From assembly GCA_016187935.1 (NCBI GenBank), contig JACPIU010000016.1:1-64000 (forward strand): a DNA stretch of 64,000 nucleotides. The letters are read 5' to 3'. The DNA is from Bdellovibrio sp. (lineage in GTDB: Bacteria > Bdellovibrionota > Bacteriovoracia > Bacteriovoracales > Bacteriovoracaceae). The notes under the pieces were generated by a model that made no database searches, was not told where the DNA came from, and saw nothing but the letters and a program-made list of their open reading frames with translations. The translations under genes and the position numbers were made by a program. Shown here one piece after another: positions 17,266 to 25,700 of the stretch (within the stretch, counting starts at the first letter, position 1; the number at the start of each line of letters is the position of its first letter).

Positions 17266-18978
17266 ATGAAACACGGTCTCATTGTGATTCTTTGCCTGCT
17301 TTGCTGGCCCCTTTGGGGTTCCCAAGTTCATTCCTTGGGAGAAGGCCTGACAGTCACCGATGCCCAAATTCAGGAATTAGAACGCCGCCTGCCGCGAACG
17401 ACAACAGAAACCCGCTATTATCACTGGACTCAATTACAAACTGCCCTTCGCTGGAGTTTAAATGGCCGAATTGATTCTGGGGAAGTGGCCTTCTACAATC
17501 GCCCTAGTGATTCCAATCAAGCCTATGGCCCGGGCATTTATATGGCAGCATCGGCCACATCAAGTGAAGGCTTTGGCAAGGCCGCCGTCGTCTTTACTAT
17601 GCCCAGTGGCACAATTCTTTTTGATCTGGGCATTGTAACCCAAGTGTTGGGCAGACAACTCAATGAACTGCAACTCTCCGAACTGGGCAAACTCATCCCC
17701 TTTATTCGCCATTTGGGTGTTCACGGTGACTGGTGGCTCACCAACCATCCACGCAATGTCTCGCGAGTTGTTTTTGCCTCAGTTCACGGCACCAGTGCGA
17801 AATGGAATGAGATGACGACCGGAGAGATGCTGGAAGAACTTCGGCAGGCGGCACGCAATGACGGCGAGGCCAAGCATCTTGAAAGCCTGTTGGCCCTCTC
17901 ATACTACATGGATGGCATTTCCTTTTATCGGGCACTCAAGGTTAATCCCGGCAATCCATGGCGAGAGTTTGAACCGCAGAATTTTGAGCAATACCGCCAG
18001 GCCAGACGGGCGCTCTTTGAAAAGGCCTTGAAAGGCCATATCGGTTTGTCACAAAACGATCGGTTTGGAAAAGAAAATACCACGCCCGATGCCTGGATTG
18101 AGAAACAGATCAGCGAGGTCATGCCGCTCTTGTTTGAATCAGTCTCGGGAAAGGGCGACTCTAGGCGAAGTTATTTCCGCGATGAAGGAATTCGCGCGGG
18201 AGGTAATTCGGAGGGACAGACTTTTTCCGCTACCGCCGCTCAAGTTGAAGTGCTCAAAAAAAATCCCTACATCGAAGTTGAAGTGAGGCCCCATCCATCT
18301 GGTGAGGGATTCTTAGTAAATTATTATTACCCTGATGTTTTCCATTATAAAAAATTGAAAGACAAACTCTCCCACGAACTCTTCCAGGAATTGGAGGCCC
18401 TTGACCCCGCCCTTATGTGGAAGAATGGGCAAATGCGTAAACAATACAATCAGCGTATCATCACCGATCTGCTGAGAAATCTCTTTAGACAAAATCACGG
18501 TCGTAGGGTGAACTATATAGGCGAGTCGGTCCAGTTCCTGGTGGACCTTGTCAGCATCCATCCCTTTAAGGATTTTAACGGTCGTGTGACTCGTTTGTAC
18601 TATGATCTTGCCCACGTCGAATCCAAGTTGCTGGATCTACCCTATTCTTTTTTGGCCGATCTCGATTTGATGACTGACATTGCTGAATATCAAAAGATAT
18701 TGAGACAAGGGGCCCAAGGCCATAAAGAGATGATGGCGGCGATGCTGGAAGAACTTATGAAAGCTCGCGCCGAAAAGCGCGCGCCAAACTATCGCGATTT
18801 GCCGGCACTGGTCAACCTATGGAAGGCCCTGCTTCCGATGGGAATTCCCTTGCAAGCAGACATCACGCCCATGCAAATGGAGCTGATAAAAAAACGTCGT
18901 TTCCATGAATTGTTTGAAATGATAAGGCATCCTCAGGAAATTAATATCGGTGTCTCTTGTAAACGAGTATTCAATTAG
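17266..18978 (+). CDS. Secreted Fic-domain protein with ART-like N-terminus
   Basis: A signal peptide (about residues 1-19) is followed by a region that resembles an ADP-ribosyltransferase fold: Y-Y-H-W-T at 51-55 (candidate NAD-binding His53) and G-P-G-I-Y at 88-92 followed by M-A-A-S (candidate Tyr92), as in PARP-type H-Y pairs. The C-terminal half holds a Fic core, H-P-F-K-D-F-N-G-R at residues 432-440; His432, Asn438 and Arg440 are kept but the usual Gly before Asn is Phe. Fic enzymes usually AMPylate proteins. A secreted double enzyme of this type would act on another cell or the envelope; the ART part is an inference from few residues. Confidence 0.7.
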   Translation: MKHGLIVILCLLCWPLWGSQVHSLGEGLTVTDAQIQELERRLPRTTTETRYYHWTQLQTALRWSLNGRIDSGEVAFYNRPSDSNQAYGPGIYMAASATSSEGFGKAAVVFTMPSGTILFDLGIVTQVLGRQLNELQLSELGKLIPFIRHLGVHGDWWLTNHPRNVSRVVFASVHGTSAKWNEMTTGEMLEELRQAARNDGEAKHLESLLALSYYMDGISFYRALKVNPGNPWREFEPQNFEQYRQARRALFEKALKGHIGLSQNDRFGKENTTPDAWIEKQISEVMPLLFESVSGKGDSRRSYFRDEGIRAGGNSEGQTFSATAAQVEVLKKNPYIEVEVRPHPSGEGFLVNYYYPDVFHYKKLKDKLSHELFQELEALDPALMWKNGQMRKQYNQRIITDLLRNLFRQNHGRRVNYIGESVQFLVDLVSIHPFKDFNGRVTRLYYDLAHVESKLLDLPYSFLADLDLMTDIAEYQKILRQGAQGHKEMMAAMLEELMKARAEKRAPNYRDLPALVNLWKALLPMGIPLQADITPMQMELIKKRRFHELFEMIRHPQEINIGVSCKRVFN

Positions 18979-20554
18979 CCTGATATCCATGAGTAGACGC
19001 CAGAAGTGCCAACGCCACCTTAACCCCATCAACCGCAGCGGAGGTGATTCCTCCGGCGTAACCGGCCCCTTCACCGCAGGGATAAAGGCCGCCCCGTCCG
19101 GGAGAAGTCAAGGTGCTTTCATCGCGCAATACTCTTAAGGGTGATGAGGTGCGGGTCTCGGGCGCAAGCAGTAATCCCTGAGGCCCCAGCAGGCCTGAAA
19201 TCTGGTGTTCAAACTGCGTCAGCGCCTCTCGCAAATGTAGTGAGACAAAGGTCGGTAGTATGTCATCCATAGAAGCGCACACTGTTCCAGACGGACAGGA
19301 AGTTTTAGGCAACACTAGAGATTTCTTTCCTTGCATAAAATCTTCGATCCTCTGTGCCGGTAATTCGCGACCGGTGGCATATTTTTTAGAATATCGGAAG
19401 GCCTGGGATTCAAGACTACGTTGGAAATTGAGTCCCTCCAAGACATCTTTGGATGGAAAATCTGAAGCGGCACGAACACTCACAACTAAGGCAGAATTAC
19501 TCCAGGGAGAACGTCGGGCAACATTGCTCATACCGTTAGTCACCAGCCCATCAATTTCGGTTCCCGAGGACAGGACATGCCCTCCAGGACACATGCAAAA
19601 ACTGTAAGTCCCGCGATGACTGGCCTCAGAATGAAAACTCAAACGATAACGGGCCGAACCTAAGAGCGGCGAGAGACAAAATTCTCCCAACTGAGAATGA
19701 TCAATCAGATGGCGCGGATGTTCCATTCGCACTCCCACGGCAAAATCCTTAGACTCCATCGGAACTTGGCAATGTTGCAAATGCCGATAGAAATCCGTGG
19801 CCGAGTGGCCGAAGGCCAAGATGACATGTTCGGAACTCAACCTCACTCGCTTTTCTGCATTTTTCAAATCACTATATTCTAAACCGGACACGCAACCGTT
19901 TTTGTCCCAAGATAATTCCTCGACTCTGGCATTCGTGAGAATTTGTACTCCGTGGTGAAGCAGGAACTCTGTGATACGACCAATAATCCCCCTAATTTTA
20001 TTGGAACCGAGATGGGGGTCCGATAAATAGCTAATCTCTTGAGGCGCTCCAAAATCCGCCAAGCGCTGCATGACATAGGAAATATGGGGAGACTTAATTC
20101 GGGTAAGCAATTTTCCGTCGGAGAAGAGCCCGGCACCGCCCTCACCAAAGCAGACATTATCATTGGGATCAAGGATGCCCTGACGCCAATAGCGGGCAAT
20201 CTTGAACATGCGTTCCGGCGCACGAGATCCTCGCTCCAGAATAATGGAGGGCACACCATGCTGTAATAATCTCAGGGCACAGAAAAGTCCCGCCGGCCCG
20301 GCGCCAACAATCAAGGGAGGAAGGCCAAGAGGAGAAAACTGGGGATAGGCAATTTTCTCTTGCCTAAAAACTTCTCCCTTCCCGACGACCTGAAGTTGAT
20401 AGTGATAACGTGGAATTTTACCTTTATTCGCGCCGCGAGCATCCAACGATCGAGACAGGATGCGATAATCTATGACCCATGGGTAATTTTTCTTGAGATG
20501 ATGTTCTAAAGAATCATCAAAATTGAGAATGATATCTAATTTGTGGCGCTTCAT
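18971..20554 (-). CDS. COG2509-type FAD-dependent dehydrogenase
   Basis: A 527-aa flavoprotein: a 75-residue N-terminal domain, then V-G-A-G-P-A-G-L-F-C-A (FAD-binding), F-G-E-G-G-A-G-L-F-S-D-G-K, and at the C-terminus E-G-A-G-Y-A-G-G-I-T-S-A-A-V-D-G. This order matches the conserved 'uncharacterised FAD-dependent dehydrogenase' family COG2509, whose substrate is not settled. No signal peptide. ATG 20554 is chosen over 20590 because the family begins with the short helix after it. Its 3' end overlaps the ART-Fic gene by 8 nt (convergent). Confidence 0.85.
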   Translation of the reverse strand: MKRHKLDIILNFDDSLEHHLKKNYPWVIDYRILSRSLDARGANKGKIPRYHYQLQVVGKGEVFRQEKIAYPQFSPLGLPPLIVGAGPAGLFCALRLLQHGVPSIILERGSRAPERMFKIARYWRQGILDPNDNVCFGEGGAGLFSDGKLLTRIKSPHISYVMQRLADFGAPQEISYLSDPHLGSNKIRGIIGRITEFLLHHGVQILTNARVEELSWDKNGCVSGLEYSDLKNAEKRVRLSSEHVILAFGHSATDFYRHLQHCQVPMESKDFAVGVRMEHPRHLIDHSQLGEFCLSPLLGSARYRLSFHSEASHRGTYSFCMCPGGHVLSSGTEIDGLVTNGMSNVARRSPWSNSALVVSVRAASDFPSKDVLEGLNFQRSLESQAFRYSKKYATGRELPAQRIEDFMQGKKSLVLPKTSCPSGTVCASMDDILPTFVSLHLREALTQFEHQISGLLGPQGLLLAPETRTSSPLRVLRDESTLTSPGRGGLYPCGEGAGYAGGITSAAVDGVKVALALLASTHGYQAN

Positions 20555-20667
20555 AGATCTCTGTTTATCACACTCTTTATTTTGTTGCACTCATCATAAG
20601 AAAAAACTTACCATTATACTCCTCACGCCTAGATTTTCACGTGAGTGAAAATGCAAAGCAAGAGTGG

Positions 20668-20712
20668 TATACCCGTAGCGGTTTGCTTGAAAAGCAAAGT
20701 GCGAAGGGTATA
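20668..20712 (+). promoter_or_regulatory. Leader hairpin immediately upstream of cinA
   Basis: TATACCC (20668-20674) pairs with GGGTATA (20706-20712), and inside it TTTGCTT (20682-20688) pairs with AAGCAAA (20692-20698) over a 3-nt loop. The outer arm ends 3-4 nt before the AGGAG ribosome site of cinA (ATG 20728). There is no following T run, so it is not a simple terminator. A translational control element is the likely reading. Confidence 0.45.
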
Positions 20713-20727
20713 ATCAGGAGTATTAAT

Positions 20728-21975
20728 ATGCGCACCGGACTTCTTATTATTGGTAGTGAAATTCTCTCCGGACGTACCCAGGATAAAAATCTCGAAACCT
20801 TGGCGACGGTTCTGCGGGAGAAAGGTATGGTGATCGACAAGGTCGTGATCATCAAAGATGAGATCGCCACAATCGTGGAAAATATGCGTCACCTTATGCA
20901 AGAATTCGAATGGACCTTCTGTTCTGGAGGCCTAGGTCCCACTCGGGATGATATGACCAAAGAGGCCCTGTGCCAATTGACGGGTGTATCACTACAAGAA
21001 AATCAGCAAGCAGAAGACTTGGCGAGACGACACTATCAGCGTTACGGCAGAACCTGGAGCAAAGAAACCAATTCCTATCATCTCATCCCCAAGGGTATTA
21101 TTCCTTTGGAAAATCCCGCTGGTTTGGCCCCTGGATTATTTCTTACGAAAAATAACCGTCAACTATATTGTCTTCCCGGTGTCCCTCGTGAGTTTAACCA
21201 GATGCTCATCCAAACGGTTTTACCCTTGGTCGAGCGCCATCCCTCCTTTCAAAGAACGGCCATCGAGTATCTCACTCTTCGCACTTACGGAGTACCGGAA
21301 GAAAAAATATTTTTTCAATTGTGTCCCACACTCTGGGATGATTTGGAAAAGTATGGGGAAGTGAGTTCCCTTCCCCATACGGTGGGGGTGGATATCATTA
21401 TCAAACTCAAACAGGGTCTACGACCCAATGAAATCGAACAGACGGTGAAACAACTTCCTTCCCTGGCACCGCTTTTATCTCATATTTGGCAGTGGGGTGC
21501 GCTTTCTTTTCACCACTATCTGGTGGAGTTATGCCGCCAGAAAAATATCAAACTGGCGGTGGCGGAGTCTTGCACAGGCGGCCTGGTCGCCCACAAAATT
21601 ACCATGGTTCCTGGGGCCAGTCAGATTTTTTTAGGCGCCGTGGTCAGCTATAGTAATGAGATAAAAAAAGATATTCTTGAAGTGAACCCCAAAACTCTGC
21701 AAACCCATGGGGCCGTGAGTGTTGAGGTGGCAAGCGAAATGGCCAACAATATCCGGCAACACTTCAAGTCCGATTTTGCTCTTGCCACGACAGGTATCGC
21801 CGGCCCTGAGGGAGGAACAACCCAAAAACCCGTGGGGTTGATTTGTATCGCCATCGCAGGGCCTGATTCATCCGTTATCACCAGTACCTACAATATGAAA
21901 GGTGATCGCGAACAGCTCAAAGAACGATTCTCTGACCGCGCCCTGCTCGATTTGATTTTAAGAATAAATAAATAG
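20728..21975 (+). CDS. cinA: CinA, competence/damage-inducible nicotinamide-nucleotide enzyme
   Basis: The N-terminal MoCF-like domain (G-S-E-I-L-S-G-R-T-x-D-x-N, S-G-G-L-G-P-T-x-D-D) and the C-terminal PncC amidohydrolase domain (V-A-E-S-C-T-G-G, T-G-I-A-G-P-E-G-G, K-P-V-G-L) are both complete; 415 aa is the normal full length. CinA hydrolyses ADP-ribose and deamidates nicotinamide mononucleotide in the pyridine-nucleotide cycle. AGGAG lies 7 nt before ATG 20728; the frame is open further upstream but that part lies in the hairpin leader. Confidence 0.95.
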   Translation: MRTGLLIIGSEILSGRTQDKNLETLATVLREKGMVIDKVVIIKDEIATIVENMRHLMQEFEWTFCSGGLGPTRDDMTKEALCQLTGVSLQENQQAEDLARRHYQRYGRTWSKETNSYHLIPKGIIPLENPAGLAPGLFLTKNNRQLYCLPGVPREFNQMLIQTVLPLVERHPSFQRTAIEYLTLRTYGVPEEKIFFQLCPTLWDDLEKYGEVSSLPHTVGVDIIIKLKQGLRPNEIEQTVKQLPSLAPLLSHIWQWGALSFHHYLVELCRQKNIKLAVAESCTGGLVAHKITMVPGASQIFLGAVVSYSNEIKKDILEVNPKTLQTHGAVSVEVASEMANNIRQHFKSDFALATTGIAGPEGGTTQKPVGLICIAIAGPDSSVITSTYNMKGDREQLKERFSDRALLDLILRINK

Positions 21976-21981
21976 GGACAT

Positions 21982-22485
21982 CTACTGATTGATAAATTTA
22001 AAAGCATCTTGCAGTTTTTTAGAACGATCATCGGCGGGTTGCGCTGCCAGAGGGGCTTGCGCTTTTGGCACGGTAGAAGCGACCGGTGCCGCTTCCGCGC
22101 CTGGTGATACAGCGGAAGCCGAAGCAGAGGGTGGGGTCGCCGCCGATGGCAGTGACGCCGGAGCATGAGTGGTGTTGGCGGTAGGTGGTGGCAATGTCGG
22201 AATATTGCCTGAATTAATTCGTTCCATCGCGCTTTTTTGCAAATTCTGCATGTCTGCATCTGATTTCTGGTTCAATTCCAATCGTGCTTTAGCGGCATCC
22301 TCGGCAGAAATTTGGCCTTGAGACTGCATCAGGTCCAGCATCTGACTCACTTGCGCTTTATCAATGTGAACATTCATGCCTTCATCTCCCATACCAAGTC
22401 CAAGATCGTCCTCATCGGTTTGGGCCACACCAGCAAAACTTGAATACATCAATAGCAGTCCCAGCATGAATTTCAGTCCCACCAT
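21982..22485 (-). CDS. Exported Pro/Ala-rich protein, unknown
   Basis: A signal peptide (cleavage after G-V-A-Q, about residue 21) is followed by an acidic stretch with Gly, a helical segment (about residues 35-85) and a low-complexity Pro/Ala/Ser tail of about 70 residues ending in a short charged helix. GAGGAG lies 7 nt before ATG 22485; ATGs at 22515 and 22512 have no such site. The tail resembles periplasm-spanning linkers. It is convergent with cinA with a 6-nt gap. No family is recognised. Confidence 0.6.
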   Translation of the reverse strand: MVGLKFMLGLLLMYSSFAGVAQTDEDDLGLGMGDEGMNVHIDKAQVSQMLDLMQSQGQISAEDAAKARLELNQKSDADMQNLQKSAMERINSGNIPTLPPPTANTTHAPASLPSAATPPSASASAVSPGAEAAPVASTVPKAQAPLAAQPADDRSKKLQDAFKFINQ

Positions 22486-22787
22486 AAGCGGCTCCTCAAT
22501 TTGCGATCCCATCACTTACACTCAGGTATTATGTTCTTATCGACAGGCCCTTACCAAACCTGAGCATTTGCCGCCTCTAATTGTCGTCTTTTGCATCCCT
22601 TTGTGGCCCAAAATATGGTCAGTTCAGAAGGCAAGTTAACTCTCCATTTTTCTGTAAAGGCTTGAAATTTCACTTATCTAGAATAAAGACCTCATTTCCC
22701 TGCGAGCGGAGGCCTAAAATTAATAGAAAACGACAAGATGAGGATTATATAAAAGTTTAAATGTTTCCGAAGAGTTGGTGAAGGGTG

Positions 22788-25700
22788 ATGCCAGATTTTA
22801 TGTTGATATTTAAAATTCGCTTCTTCACATTCACGGTCTTCTTGATCGCAGGCCTGATATGGTTGGCCGGCTGTGTCCCAAGTTCCGGCGGAAGCAATAC
22901 CCGTAAAGGCAAAAGCACTTCGCAATCCACAGGATCAGGCACCAGCGGAGCACCTACCAATAATCCCACTTTTGTGGAACCTCTCAATTATCTCCAAAAT
23001 GGTTCGGTTATTTCATCCGCCAGTTTTACCCTTGATCTCACTTTCAGTGACAGTTTTTATCTTCGAGGGGCCGAAGTTCATCAATACTTGGCCTCAGGTA
23101 ATCTTGATGTAATGTGCTTGGCGTTTAACTTTCCAAGTCTCGATGGTAGTTCTAAGACTCTCGTTCTGGCAGGAAACCCCCGTTCGTTTTTCAATTTTAG
23201 TTCGAAGATTAAAGAAAATTATTTTCTTGTCGAACCGGCCAATCGATCTCTCAATTCCACCTTTTGCCAAACTCCCGGCCCTCTCAATTACGTAGGACTA
23301 AATTTCCCCACATCGACCTTGGCGTACGCTTTGGGAGACATTTGCACAAATTGCTCTAGCTTTCTCTTGGACTCATCACCCCTCGAACTCATTTCCCTCG
23401 GTGGCAAGGCGATTAAAAACATTCAAACTCATTATCTCGATTTACGCGTTAAAACTCAAGGAACTCAAACCAGCAATACCTCCGGCACAAGCTGTATCAA
23501 TTCAAGTGAGTGTACCAGTCTCGGGTTCGACTGTTGCTCCGGTGGCCAATGCGTGAAAGATCTTACTCTCAAAACGGGCGTGGATACTTCTTCCAGCGAA
23601 TACATCCAGGCGCAAAATGAAATTACATCTTTGCCTTCAAATATCTACAATTATCCTAATTTCTACCACATTTGCTCCAAGCAGATCTCTGCCACTCCGA
23701 CTCCCGTGGTTACAGAAAATCCCTTCGATGCGGCCACCGCCCGCCTGACCATGCTGCAAGAACTCTATGAATGCACTTCTCCCATCCTGGGTGAAATGTC
23801 GGTGTGTACAGTCACTTACCAGGATGCCAATAAAAACAAGGTTCTTTCCAATTTCACAGGATTTGTAACAGGGGCCGATGATCGTAGTTTTGAGACTACG
23901 CATAAAGGCGTCACCCCTATTGCCAAGCATAGTATTTATGAAGTCATCCATGCAGGTTCGACAATTTTCAAGAGTGGCCCTGGTTCATCTTTTTCATATG
24001 TTGATATTCCCCAATTCAGTAGCGGCAGCCAGATGGGGGGATGGAATGATGACCTGACTAACTCAGCAAGAGTTGTTCTGAACAGGGCAAAGCCAACAAG
24101 TGCCCTAAATGATGATCTCAAAATCAAATTCATGATTGACGGTAGTTGTACCTATGTAAATTCCCATTTGGCCAAATGCTACAAATATTATGTCCAAGGG
24201 CAGCCATACGGGGACAACGATGTTCCCCCTCAATTAAATGACCACTATCCAGCATCAAATAAATTTCTCCTACCACTTTATGCAGATATTGGACGTTCTA
24301 TCAAAGTCGAAGTGGATGGAACTATCAAAACGGCCAGTGTCGACTGGAATATTGTCGAAGCGTCCCCAAGCTACATTCAATTTGTTGGCACGTCGGTCCA
24401 GGTTCAAGACACTCAAACCGTTAAAATTGAATTTTTCGTCGATCTTGATTCTAATAATGTTATGCAATCTAAACTCACGGCCCTCAATAGCATCGATCAG
24501 TTATGTAACTGTGGCGGTCCTTACTGCACATTGAAACCAGTAACAGCAATCCAAAATGGCGTCACCAAAATTTTGGATTACACCTGCGTATACCCTCAAC
24601 CTACGACGGTGGAAGCCCCAATGCAACAGACTGTCTATCTCTCAACCCAGACTGTCCCCCATCGTTACTTTGATAAATCAGGAGTCCATCATACCACAGT
24701 GAAAAATGATACCCCTGAACAGGAAAATAGCTCCAATGGTGCCGCTTTCGAATACACCAGTGGAAATATCTTAAGACCCAATAATCTCACTCAGTATGTA
24801 GGATTCAATGAAATTTACGGAAGTTTTCGCTCGGCCGCCAATAATGCTAAGCCCGCCCGGGAGGTGGTGGTTAAGAGTGGTAAAACTTACGATATTTTCA
24901 TTGATTATGGAAGCTTCTCTACCTGCAGTCTGTGTGGCACTGATTATTATGCCAGCTTAGTAAAAATCTTTCCAACCAATTTTGCTCAAAAGGGCGGTGG
25001 CTATCGTCCCGAAATAAATAAAACCGATCGCTTTAAAGTCTCCACCTACCGGGCCGACGATTTGCTCTTTGGACGAGCGTGTTTTGTCCCGGCCACCATG
25101 ATTCCCTGGACACATGCAAAAAATACCGTGGCCACGACCCAACGACGCAATCGTCTGGCCGCCCAACACTTCCTCTTCGCCAATGGATATCAACGCGACT
25201 GGTATGGCTTCGATTATGGTGCAGTCATTGCTTCTTTTGACGGAGTTGCGTGGTTCGCCGTCGGTAACCAGCGCCGTATAAAGGCCACGGGGAACCGTCT
25301 CTATTTGGCAGTCAACGCCTATTTTGGCGATCAAACTCTCGATAGTATTTTCACCATCACAATTAATGAAGCAAACCTCACGCTTGGCTCGGGCTCACAA
25401 ATCACTGTCGATGATCAAAGCGACGGAGCAGAATGCCGGAAATATCACCAATGTGAAACCGATAGTGATTGTATTGGCCAACTTGGCTGGGATTATACTT
25501 GTGAAAATGTTGGCCTAATTAAAACCACCTGGCCGGCGTTTGATAGCAATGGTGTTGAATTGCCCGATCAAGAAAGAACCGGGGTTCCCATGTCAAGTCT
25601 ACTTGCGGGCGAAATTGCAGGGCAGCGATGTGTCTATCGTGGACGGGGCGCTGTCTGCCATCCCAAGTATGATAACATCGTTGAGACCACCACGTATAAT

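Noticed and set aside
20641..20727. Upstream in-frame extension of CinA from GTG 20641
   Set aside because: CinA families start at the M-R-T-G-L-L-I-I-G strand; the extension is the hairpin leader.
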